Of a DNA stretch of 21,796 nt, positions 7,624 through 14,533 are shown piece by piece. The notes below the pieces were generated by a model. The model was not told the DNA's origin, did not search any database, and was given only the letters and a program-made list of their open reading frames with translations. Position 1 is the stretch's first letter. Every line of letters starts with the position of its first letter. The stretch spans positions 1 through 21,796 of the forward strand of contig JAILNW010000297.1 of assembly GCA_024691145.1 (NCBI GenBank). The letters are read 5' to 3'. Both the position numbers and the translations under genes were made by a program. Source of the DNA: Lachnospiraceae bacterium (GTDB lineage Bacteria > Bacillota > Clostridia > Lachnospirales > Lachnospiraceae).

Positions 7624-8493
7624 TTATTCTTTTAATTTAACCAATTTTAAATTATCATAATAATAATTCAGAATATCTATGTATTTTGCACCTTTTTGTG
7701 ACATTTTATCAGCCCCGTACATGCTAAGTCCGAACCCATGTCCAACACCTTTCGTTATAATTCTTACATTATCATCACTGTACTGAACTGTAAAACATGA
7801 AGAATTAAGGCCATATCTTTTTGCATACTGCTCACCTGTCATTATCTCCCCATCAACACTTACGCTCAGAACATATCCCGAATCATCACTTTGTTCCACA
7901 ATAACTGTTTTATTAAATTCATTAGAAAGACAGTCCTCTACATTTAAGAAGCCTGGATATTCTATATCATAATTACTTTCTTTTTTTGACATATAATCAT
8001 ATGTTTCTCCCAAAACTTCCTTGGCATTTCTGGTATTTCCGGCACTTGCATAATGATAAAGAGGCGTTACATATTTGCCATTATACAAAAGTATCTCTCC
8101 AGTTGTATCTTTAACTGCTTCCTCATACTTTTCAATATTTTCAGCGTAATTCTCTTCCCCCAGGGTTTCTTTAAGTTTTTCTAAATCAACATAAGGCAGT
8201 CCTATTTTATCGGATAATACAACCTTATCACCATTTTCATATAACTTCTTAGCTATATAACTTCTAATTATCACTGCCATGGTTTTTATTGTTTCCTTTG
8301 AATACTGAACCGGAACCTCATGAACAAGAACTCCGCATAAATATTCTTCTCTGTCTGTAAGCTTTTCAACATCATTATTTATGGCAATATACTTTTCATC
8401 TTTTATGGACTTTGTTTTATCCTTTGTCCTGACCATATAACATATAATAATTATAAGCGCTGCTACAGCTATTAATCTTACACCTTTTCTCAT
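7624..8493 (-). CDS. spoIID: Stage II sporulation protein D (SpoIID), lytic transglycosylase
   Basis: SpoIID is a mother-cell membrane lytic transglycosylase that thins septal peptidoglycan during engulfment, working with SpoIIM and SpoIIP. The 289-residue product has an N-terminal span (about 5-20) followed by the SpoIID domain. The EYLCGVLVHEVP motif contains the expected catalytic Glu (E59), then TMAVIIRSY, HYASAGNTRNAKEVLG, and the C-terminal GVGHGFGLSMYGADKMSQKG signature. I chose the ATG at 8493 because GGAGG lies six bases upstream. The in-frame ATG at 8517 would leave almost no leader after the likely promoter. The downstream partner is the SpoIIQ-like gene, so the pair looks like one sporulation operon. 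Confidence 0.93.
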   Translation of the reverse strand: MRKGVRLIAVAALIIIICYMVRTKDKTKSIKDEKYIAINNDVEKLTDREEYLCGVLVHEVPVQYSKETIKTMAVIIRSYIAKKLYENGDKVVLSDKIGLPYVDLEKLKETLGEENYAENIEKYEEAVKDTTGEILLYNGKYVTPLYHYASAGNTRNAKEVLGETYDYMSKKESNYDIEYPGFLNVEDCLSNEFNKTVIVEQSDDSGYVLSVSVDGEIMTGEQYAKRYGLNSSCFTVQYSDDNVRIITKGVGHGFGLSMYGADKMSQKGAKYIDILNYYYDNLKLVKLKE

Positions 8494-8519
8494 AGCCTGC
8501 CTCCATACTGCTTCCATAT

Positions 8520-8543
8520 ATTATATGTATATTATACAAAAAA
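8520..8543 (-). promoter_or_regulatory. Possible sigma-E-type promoter of spoIID
   Basis: CATATAAT at 8520-8527 (minus strand) matches the sigma-E -10 CATACAnT at all but one fixed position. The -35 part is poor and runs into the T-tract of the preceding terminator. In Bacillus, spoIID is a sigma-E gene, which supports the idea, but the AT-richness makes chance matches easy. Confidence 0.3.
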
Positions 8544-8568
8544 ATACCCTCACAATCTGTGAGGGTAT
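8538..8568 (-). terminator. Rho-independent terminator after the RDD gene
   Basis: An 11-bp perfect stem (ATACCCTCACA / TGTGAGGGTAT) with a 3-base loop is followed by seven T on the minus strand. It begins 8 bases past the stop at 8576 and insulates spoIID from the sppA-RDD operon. Confidence 0.95.
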
Positions 8569-8575
8569 CAGCCTA

Positions 8576-9289
8576 TCATAGTTCATTATTGGTATCTTCA
8601 CCATAAACCACATCATTATTATCTTCAGGTGTTTTTTCAGATTCCTTTTCACTTTCTGTATGTCCCAGTGACTCTTCTCTCATCTGTATATAAGATTCTA
8701 TGCTTCTTTTTCTTCTTTTAATTCCAGTATTAGTATCGTCTGTTCTTGGTTTCTGATAATAATCAGAAACATCATTGCGATTATCAGAAGTAGCAGCCTC
8801 CAAATTGCTAACTTCTATGTTACTGATATCTGAATTACTAAATTCAAATACTACCTTTGTATCAGCAAGCAAATCATGAAGAGCCTGCTTGTTGCTATTA
8901 ATAAATATTGTAAGATATCCTAAATGAAATATTACAGTTGAAAGATATCTTCCTATAGTTTCACGATAGCATATGTCCCAAAGATTCATGCCGTCTTCAT
9001 CCAAAGATACAACCTTTAGTTTAAAAATCATCTTTCCAATTGTTCTTCCTGAAGTATATGTTGAACATATAAAATAAATAACTGATATTAGATATGCTAT
9101 TATAGCCGTTCCTGTTTTATCAAATAATATTTCCTTATTAAAAATATTATCAGGATATGCTAAAGATATGCTCCATATAGTAATCCTGAAAATTCCAGTA
9201 ACTATTCCTACCAGTAACAAATCCACCATATAAGCTGCAAATCTAACACCAAAACCTGCATTATAATTAGTTTTGTCCTGGCATTGCAT
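8576..9289 (-). CDS. RDD-family membrane protein
   Basis: The 237-residue product has the RDD domain in its first 150 residues: GVRFAAYMVDLLLVG with the Arg and Asp on span one, a second span, SGRTIGKMIFKLKVVS (the conserved TxGK motif), then RETIGRYLS and a hydrophobic stretch ending in the LHDLLADTKVVF signature. The remaining 85 residues are a hydrophilic, Ser/Asn/Glu-rich, probably cytoplasmic tail. RDD proteins are integral membrane proteins, some linked to ion transport; the substrate here is unknown. I chose the ATG at 9289, which has GGGGAGG about 9 bases upstream. The ORF can be extended to 9316, but that start has no comparable site. The gene overlaps the end of sppA by 23 bases, which implies translational coupling. 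A terminator follows. Confidence 0.85.
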   Translation of the reverse strand: MQCQDKTNYNAGFGVRFAAYMVDLLLVGIVTGIFRITIWSISLAYPDNIFNKEILFDKTGTAIIAYLISVIYFICSTYTSGRTIGKMIFKLKVVSLDEDGMNLWDICYRETIGRYLSTVIFHLGYLTIFINSNKQALHDLLADTKVVFEFSNSDISNIEVSNLEAATSDNRNDVSDYYQKPRTDDTNTGIKRRKRSIESYIQMREESLGHTESEKESEKTPEDNNDVVYGEDTNNEL

Positions 9290-10262
9290 AGTACATCGCC
9301 TCCCCGCTATTATCATTTTCCATCATATCAAGTAACATTTCTGTATCAGACTTTGACTTCATGCCATAAAGTCCTGCATAAAATTCATCCCAAAAACTTG
9401 TTTCTGCAGGTATTTCATACATTTCCAGGTCTTCTCCAACTTCCTTTATCATAAGATCTTCTGCTTCTTTATATGTTTTTGTAATATCATCTATCAATCC
9501 AAATTCCAAGGCTTGCTTTGCTGTATATATTCTTCCATCTGCCAGCTCTCTGATTTTTTCCTCTGTAAGTTCAGTTCTGTTATCTACAATTACAGATATA
9601 AACTGGTCATATGCTTCATCAACCACACCCTGTAAAATATCATGCTGTTCCTCCGTTAACTCCTCTGTTGCCGCTCCCATGGCTTTGTTAGCACCAGTCT
9701 TAATATATGTTGTCTTCACACCAAGCTTATCCATTAATTCCTTATAGTTATTAAGAGCAACATACACACCAATAGAACCAGTCCAAGTATTTCTGTTAGC
9801 TATGAGACGATCACCTGCCATAGCTATATAATATCCACCTGAACAACATTCATCAGCCATGTAAACCCATACAGGTCTTTCAGTTTTTTCTTTGTACTCC
9901 ATAAGTCTTAAATAGACTTCATCACTGGCATTAACACTTCCTCCCGGAGAATTAATATACACCATAATTCCCTTATTAGACTTCTCTGACTCATATGTTT
10001 CAATGTTATTAAGAATTCTTTCATGATTATATCCAGCTGTTGATACAAAAGAACTTCCTGAACCTGCTGCTATCTCACCATCAATAGTAATAATACCAAT
10101 ATAATTGCCCGTTGGTTTGTCCAGCTCCTCCATAGCTCCAAATAAACCTTTGTTTTCATATGTTTCATTTCCTAAAAAATAACGTGTAATCATACTTATA
10201 ATACATATAACCACAAACAGACTTGCTGCAACGATTAATCCTATTAATTGCTTCCTTTTCAC
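9267..10262 (-). CDS. sppA: Signal peptide peptidase SppA (S49 family)
   Basis: SppA is a membrane-anchored serine protease that degrades cleaved signal peptides and other membrane-bound peptides. The 331-residue length fits the short Gram-positive form. An N-terminal span covers about 5-27. The ClpP-like fold shows INSPGGSV (103-110), the catalytic Ser in CCSGGYY (S141), GSIGVY (162-167), and the catalytic Lys in KTGANKAMG (K193), the Ser-Lys dyad arrangement of Bacillus SppA. The GRIYTAKQALEFGLID segment (243-258) is also typical. The start is GTG at 10262, seven bases after AAAGGAGG, with no better ATG nearby. It is the first gene of a two-gene unit with the RDD protein, behind a good promoter. 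Confidence 0.95.
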   Translation of the reverse strand: MKRKQLIGLIVAASLFVVICIISMITRYFLGNETYENKGLFGAMEELDKPTGNYIGIITIDGEIAAGSGSSFVSTAGYNHERILNNIETYESEKSNKGIMVYINSPGGSVNASDEVYLRLMEYKEKTERPVWVYMADECCSGGYYIAMAGDRLIANRNTWTGSIGVYVALNNYKELMDKLGVKTTYIKTGANKAMGAATEELTEEQHDILQGVVDEAYDQFISVIVDNRTELTEEKIRELADGRIYTAKQALEFGLIDDITKTYKEAEDLMIKEVGEDLEMYEIPAETSFWDEFYAGLYGMKSKSDTEMLLDMMENDNSGEAMYYAMPGQN

Positions 10263-10300
10263 TTTTGTTCCTCCTTTAATATAAAAATACTTACCAATAT

Positions 10301-10329
10301 ATTATATATCAAAAAACAATATTTAACAA
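10301..10329 (-). promoter_or_regulatory. Promoter of the sppA-RDD operon
   Basis: On the minus strand TTGTTA (10324-10329), a 17-base spacer and a perfect TATAAT (10301-10306) lie about 40 bases before the GTG start. The surrounding divergent region (10263-10453) is very AT-rich and also carries the chemoreceptor promoter on the other strand. Confidence 0.7.
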
Positions 10330-10407
10330 TTATGAATACATACTTTTAATCATACTTTAATATTTCAATTTTTTTCTAATAATATCCTTTTTTTTCCATT
10401 TAAAGTG

Positions 10408-10416
10408 TGTTATAAT
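10408..10416 (+). promoter_or_regulatory. Extended -10 promoter of the chemoreceptor gene
   Basis: TGT-TATAAT (10408-10416) is an extended -10 element with no clear -35, 38 bases before the TTG start. A sigma-28 motif (TAAA-N15-GCCGATAA), common for chemotaxis genes, was looked for and not seen here. Confidence 0.5.
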
Positions 10417-10453
10417 TAAATTAATTGACATAGATGTAAAGGAGGTTTTAAAA

Positions 10454-12442
10454 TTGTTTTCAAATTCAAATAATTCAATTCAAACCTACAGCAGAAGAGT
10501 AAGAAAGTGGTTTTCAGTTTATACCGCATGTTTTAATCTTATTTTTGTAATTGTTGCTGTAATAATTACAAGTATTTTATCTAAAGACAAGGCTCAATAT
10601 ACTGTAGAAGCCACAGCAGCTGAATATGCAAATAACGCTAATGAACTTCTTAGTGATTATAATTCAGCCGTTAGTTCGGCAACCAATGTTATTGAGTGTA
10701 GTGATTTTTCTTCAGAAGAAAAATTAACAACTATGCTTAATTCATTAAGCAAAAAAGGTGATTTTTCAAAAGCTTCGTCACTTTACATAACTATTGGTAC
10801 AACTAAGCTTTTAGAGTCAGAAACAAAAAAATACACAAGAAATGCTGATTTTTCATCAGAACAATGGTATAAAGATGCTATAAAGCAAAAGGATAATACT
10901 TCCTGCACAGTTTCCAACAATGGAAAGAAACAGGTAGTAGTTGTTACAAAGACATTCTCCTTACTAGAAAATACCTGCATGTTTGTTGCTGAATATCCTA
11001 TAGATGATTTAATAGCATTAACAGGAAAGGATGACAGTAAAAAACAATACAGTTTCCTGATTGACAGCAACAACAATATTGTTACACATATAAATGAAGA
11101 ATTTAAGTTTGGCAGCGATAATTCAGAAACATTAGATAAAGTCGGAAAGGGCATATATGAGGATATCTTTAAGTCACTTGATTCCGAAAAACATGAAATA
11201 ATAACATTGAAAGACTTTGATGGCAAAACAAAACTTGCCTATCCTGTTAAGATAGCAAATGGCTGGACTTCAGTGGGACTTGCATCAAAAGCAAGTAATT
11301 ATTGCATGTTATATGCTGTAATAATAATATTTGTAGTACTTTCTGTTGCAAACTTTATTGTTCTTAATACTGTTATGTCAGACAGAATTACAAGATGGTT
11401 CTTGCCACTTCTTTCTATAAGTAATAAGGTTGACTGTCTTGCCGGAGGAGACCTGTCAGTTTCATTTGACGAAAATATAGTAAGTTCAGAAATTGAGATT
11501 TTATCAACAGCACTTAACAAGACTATAGAAAATCTCAACACTTATATAAATGACATAAAAGTTGTACTTAAAAACTTATCAGACTGTAAGTTAAATGTTG
11601 AGACAAGTGACTGTTACGAAGGTGATTTTAATGATATCAAAGAATCATTAGACAGCATTATATCAAACCTTAATGATGTATTTACTGAAATAAACGAAAC
11701 AGCCCAGGGCGTATCTTACAATGCCGAGCATATGCAGGCAAGTTCACAGGAACTTGCAGCTGGGGTCACTGAACAGTCACAGTATATAAAGGAAATGTTT
11801 ACTTCTATTGAGAAGTTATCTGTTCTTATTGAAACAACAGCTGATAATTCCGTCAAAGCAAGTGAGATGACTCTAAAAACTGCCAATCTGCTTGAAGCTG
11901 AAAACAAAGATATGGAAGAGCTGCTTAAATCAATGGATGAGATTAAAGAGTCTTCTAAACAGATTGGTGTTATTATTAACACAATCAATGAAATTGCAGA
12001 CCAGACAGACCTTCTGGCACTTAATGCTTCTATCGAGGCTTCCCGTGCCGGAGAAGCTGGTAAGAGTTTTGCCGTTATAGCAAGCGAAGTTGGAAGTCTT
12101 GCAAGAGACAGTGCAGAAGCCGTTAATACAATAACAGAGATTATAACAAATACAACTAAAGCAGTAAGCAAAGGTGTTGATATTGCAAACAAAACTGCAG
12201 AGCTTTTGTCTGAAGCTGTTACATACTCTAATGAATCAAAGAAAATGGTTGATGAGATATCTACAGCTGCTAATAACCAGTCAAATGAAATCACAAAGAT
12301 TAACTCTCATGTATCACAAATTTCAAGTGTAACTGAGAATAATCAGGCTGCTGCTCAAGAGAACTTCGCTATAAGTGATGAAGCTTCTAACCAGGCTCAG
12401 TTACTTAAGACTATGGTAGATAAGTTCGACTTACAACAATAA
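10454..12442 (+). CDS. Methyl-accepting chemotaxis protein with dCache-type sensor
   Basis: The 662-residue transmembrane receptor should feed a periplasmic-side signal to the CheA-CheW array. It has span one (about 23-43), a dCache-like extracellular sensor (44-280, with WYKDAI at 138-143), and span two (285-308). A HAMP domain follows (LAGGDLSVSF, SSEIEILSTALN, to about 365), then a second HAMP-like unit (NVETSDCYEGDFNDIKESLD, 381-400), and the MCP signalling domain (about 430-655). The highly conserved hairpin tip is at 511-535 (INEIADQTDLLALNASIEAS). There is no C-terminal CheR/CheB-binding pentapeptide. The ligand cannot be told: the Arg normally next to WY in amino-acid-binding dCache domains is not obvious. 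The start is TTG at 10454, eight bases after AAAGGAGG. It is the only plus-strand gene and stands alone. Confidence 0.95.
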   Translation: MFSNSNNSIQTYSRRVRKWFSVYTACFNLIFVIVAVIITSILSKDKAQYTVEATAAEYANNANELLSDYNSAVSSATNVIECSDFSSEEKLTTMLNSLSKKGDFSKASSLYITIGTTKLLESETKKYTRNADFSSEQWYKDAIKQKDNTSCTVSNNGKKQVVVVTKTFSLLENTCMFVAEYPIDDLIALTGKDDSKKQYSFLIDSNNNIVTHINEEFKFGSDNSETLDKVGKGIYEDIFKSLDSEKHEIITLKDFDGKTKLAYPVKIANGWTSVGLASKASNYCMLYAVIIIFVVLSVANFIVLNTVMSDRITRWFLPLLSISNKVDCLAGGDLSVSFDENIVSSEIEILSTALNKTIENLNTYINDIKVVLKNLSDCKLNVETSDCYEGDFNDIKESLDSIISNLNDVFTEINETAQGVSYNAEHMQASSQELAAGVTEQSQYIKEMFTSIEKLSVLIETTADNSVKASEMTLKTANLLEAENKDMEELLKSMDEIKESSKQIGVIINTINEIADQTDLLALNASIEASRAGEAGKSFAVIASEVGSLARDSAEAVNTITEIITNTTKAVSKGVDIANKTAELLSEAVTYSNESKKMVDEISTAANNQSNEITKINSHVSQISSVTENNQAAAQENFAISDEASNQAQLLKTMVDKFDLQQ

Positions 12443-12486
12443 TTTATAACTTGTTATTTTCTTAATACTTTAAAACCTCTTACAAT

Positions 12487-12522
12487 AATACCAGATACAG
12501 TACGTATCTGGTATTGTTTTTT
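12487..12522 (+). terminator. Rho-independent terminator of the chemoreceptor gene
   Basis: A 12-bp perfect stem (AATACCAGATAC / GTATCTGGTATT) with a 5-base loop is followed by GTTTTTT. It sits between two convergent genes. On the other strand no T-run follows, so it serves the chemoreceptor best, and the ATPase gene less well. Confidence 0.93.
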
Positions 12523-13770
12523 CTATAATCCAATCATTCCAACAGGGCAATAATAAACATCCCTGTTAAGAGGAAATAATCTGTCAGAAGTATCTATTAT
12601 TAAGCCTGTTGCAATAGGCATCTTATACTGTTCCAAAACTTTAAAATTCTTATCAGCTTTATCCTTTTTAATTCCCTTCTTTATTTCAATTGGATAAATT
12701 GTCTGGTCTTTTACATAAACAATATCTATTTCTTTTTGATTTCTATCTCTATAATAAAATAGACTATATTCTATTCTTTTACCATTATTTCGTATGCTTT
12801 TTACAATTTCACTAACAACATATGTCTCAAAAAAAGCACCCCCCATTGGAGAAGCTTCAAGTATATTAGAATCTGTCCAGCCACATAGATACGCACACAG
12901 TCCGGTATCCATAAAATACATCTTTGGAGTTTTTATTACTCGTTTTGCAAGACTGCTGGCATAAGGCTGAAGTATCATAATAATACCAGATGCTTCAAGT
13001 ATTGAAAGCCAGTTCTTTACTGTTCTTGAATCAATACCTAGCACATTACCAATTTCAGTATAATCAAGCTGTTGTGATGTTCTTAGAGCCACAATCTTCA
13101 TAAATCTTCTAAAATCATCCAATCTTCCAACATTTATCAAACGACTAACATCTTTTTCAATATAAGTAGAAATATAACTCTCAAAAAAAGTATTTCTGTT
13201 GAGCTTAGATACATAATACTCTGGCATTCCGCCAATAAAAATATCATTGAAAATCTCCTTAATATTCTTAGGCTTAAAGTCTTTTTGTCTTGTTTTTAAT
13301 ATCTCAATATCTGGCACAAATTCATTCCCATCCAACTGTAATTTTTCGCATTGAGAAAATGAATTAACTTCAATAATGGCCGTTCTTCCTGCTAAAGTTT
13401 CAGAAGCATTCTCACGAATTTCATGCGTGTTTGAACCAGTAAGAATATACATAACACGTATGCTTTTGTTTTCATTTATGTTTTTTAATTTTTCCTCATC
13501 AATTCGTATTTTTATTGCTTCCATCAAAGATGCTGCTTTTTGAATCTCATCTATTATCAACGGAGTTCCATGAACATTTAAAAACAACTCTGGATCCTCT
13601 AAAGCCAACATCCTTTCTCTGCTGTCATCTAATGTTACATACTCAAAATCTTTAAAAACCTTCCTTATCATTGTTGATTTTCCAGTTTGTCTCGCACCAT
13701 ATAAAGTGATGCAAGCATACTCTTCTGCTGTTTCAAGCAATTTTTTCTCTAATTGTCTGTGATAATACAT
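12523..13770 (-). CDS. AAA ATPase with DUF4143 C-terminal domain
   Basis: This 415-residue protein belongs to the AAA_14/DUF4143 group of single ATPases, common in bacterial accessory gene pools and of unclear role. The N-terminal ATPase part has Walker A GARQTGKST (about 26-34), Walker B PLIIDEIQK (near 71-79) and sensor-like ILTGSN. A central region carries GGMPEYYVSKL, then a winged-helix-like stretch (QQLDYTEIGNVLGIDSRTVK). The C-terminal DUF4143 part has FMDTGLCAYL and, near the end, KEIDIVYV ... YPIEIKKG, whose D-x(n)-ExK spacing recalls a PD-(D/E)xK nuclease fold. Whether it cuts nucleic acid is unknown. I chose the ATG at 13770; AGGAAG lies about 8 bases upstream. An in-frame GTG at 13779 abuts that site. 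The gene stands alone between unrelated motility genes, behind a palindrome-rich promoter, so it may be a later insertion. Confidence 0.9.
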   Translation of the reverse strand: MYYHRQLEKKLLETAEEYACITLYGARQTGKSTMIRKVFKDFEYVTLDDSRERMLALEDPELFLNVHGTPLIIDEIQKAASLMEAIKIRIDEEKLKNINENKSIRVMYILTGSNTHEIRENASETLAGRTAIIEVNSFSQCEKLQLDGNEFVPDIEILKTRQKDFKPKNIKEIFNDIFIGGMPEYYVSKLNRNTFFESYISTYIEKDVSRLINVGRLDDFRRFMKIVALRTSQQLDYTEIGNVLGIDSRTVKNWLSILEASGIIMILQPYASSLAKRVIKTPKMYFMDTGLCAYLCGWTDSNILEASPMGGAFFETYVVSEIVKSIRNNGKRIEYSLFYYRDRNQKEIDIVYVKDQTIYPIEIKKGIKKDKADKNFKVLEQYKMPIATGLIIDTSDRLFPLNRDVYYCPVGMIGL

Positions 13771-13781
13771 ATAAACCACTT

Positions 13782-13820
13782 CCTATATTTTGTTATATAT
13801 AGTATATAACAAAATATAGG
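13782..13820. repeat. Perfect 17-bp-arm palindrome
   Basis: The arms CCTATATTTTGTTATAT and ATATAACAAAATATAGG are exact inverse complements separated by ATAGT. The palindrome spans the -10 and predicted start site of the ATPase gene, and its left arm abuts the ribosome binding site. It could act as an operator or as an RNA hairpin that masks translation start. Confidence 0.9.
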
Positions 13821-13829
13821 CAAAATCAA
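13801..13829 (-). promoter_or_regulatory. Promoter of the AAA ATPase gene, inside palindromes
   Basis: TTGATT (13824-13829), a 17-base spacer and TATACT (13801-13806) on the minus strand make a reasonable promoter. The -10 lies at the centre of the perfect palindrome 13782-13820, and the -35 lies in a second, imperfect palindrome. Confidence 0.55.
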
Positions 13830-13884
13830 CATTGCAATGTCGTTTTCGCCTATATTTTTAAAATCTAATGTAGTTTTCGCCTTA
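13811..13884. repeat. Second nested palindrome and direct repeat of GTTTTCGCCT
   Basis: Positions 13811-13834 and 13835-13858 pair as inverted arms with 21 of 24 positions matching and no spacer (centre ACATTG/CAATGT, outer ends AAAATATAGGC / GCCTATATTTT). The left arm shares 10 bases with the perfect palindrome. A direct copy of the right-arm core follows 31 bases later (13836-13853 against 13867-13884, 15 of 18 the same, sharing GTTTTCGCCT). The rest of 13885-13980 shows no gene I can support. Confidence 0.75.
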
Positions 13885-13983
13885 ATGTTCTTCCTCATCT
13901 TTAGATATGCCTCTATTTCTGCTGTGAATCACTTATTTTTACTTTGTTTTACCATCAGTTTATTATTTTTTTATTACACGCAA

Positions 13984-14007
13984 AAATGGAACCTTTCGGT
14001 TCCATTT
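13984..14007 (-). terminator. Terminator of the flagellin-fliS operon
   Basis: On the minus strand AAATGGAACC-GAAA-GGTTCCATTT is a 10-bp perfect stem closed by a GNRA tetraloop, followed by TTG and a short T-rich stretch. It lies about 30 bases past the fliS stop. Confidence 0.88.
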
Positions 14008-14035
14008 ATCATTATTATGCTATATTATGATATGT

Positions 14036-14515
14036 TTATGCCATGAATCCTCTATTATTTCCTGAATCCTGCATACTCATTTCATTCAGGTTTCCTCTGC
14101 CGTATGTTATTCCTGCATAAATAGTTTCAGTGTTACTCATAAGTGGAGCACTTTTATCTTCTTCGCTTACCTTTATGAAACTTTCCCTTAGTTTTGTCAT
14201 GACATCCTTTGCAGATTCTATACCTGATATGTCATCCTTTATCTTTACATTAACAAGCTGTTTGTTAACATAAACATATAAAGATAATAGTTCTCTTGAT
14301 ATAGGATACTTGTAATCAAGTGCCTCCATAAGTTCATGAAGGAAGTTTTCTGCGCAAACAGCACTGTTGTAACAGTTTTCCTTGTCTCCATTATTATGTG
14401 TTTCAACTATGTCATCCATATATGAAAGAATAATATCATACGTTATAACAACTAACTCGCTTTTGTTTGCCTGAGTAACTCTTGCGGCAAATTCCTGTTT
14501 TTTTGCACTATCCAT
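14036..14515 (-). CDS. fliS: Flagellar export chaperone FliS
   Basis: FliS binds the C-terminus of cytoplasmic flagellin, prevents early polymerisation and helps deliver it to the flagellar export gate. The 159-residue product is somewhat longer than the usual 125-135. It is mostly helical, with the expected features: a first helix region (AARVTQANKSELVVITYDII), ENFLHELMEALDYKYPISRELLSLYVYVNKQLVNVKI in the middle, and a fourth helix (SAKDVMTKLRESFIKV). The last 35 residues are Gly/Asn/Met-rich and look disordered. The ATG at 14515 follows AGGAG by 8 bases. It starts 18 bases after the flagellin stop and ends the operon, a classic flagellin-chaperone arrangement. Confidence 0.92.
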   Translation of the reverse strand: MDSAKKQEFAARVTQANKSELVVITYDIILSYMDDIVETHNNGDKENCYNSAVCAENFLHELMEALDYKYPISRELLSLYVYVNKQLVNVKIKDDISGIESAKDVMTKLRESFIKVSEEDKSAPLMSNTETIYAGITYGRGNLNEMSMQDSGNNRGFMA

Positions 14516-14533
14516 ATGTCAATCTCCTATGTT

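Noticed and set aside
10783..12294. Minus-strand open frames opposite the chemoreceptor
   Set aside because: The chemoreceptor frame has clear domains throughout; the antisense frames have no start signals or recognisable motifs.
13837..14046. A 69-codon plus-strand frame between the ATPase gene and fliS
   Set aside because: It begins inside the palindrome cluster, has no ribosome binding site, reads through the fliS terminator hairpin and overlaps the end of fliS. The Phe/Ile-rich translation is what AT-rich noncoding DNA gives.
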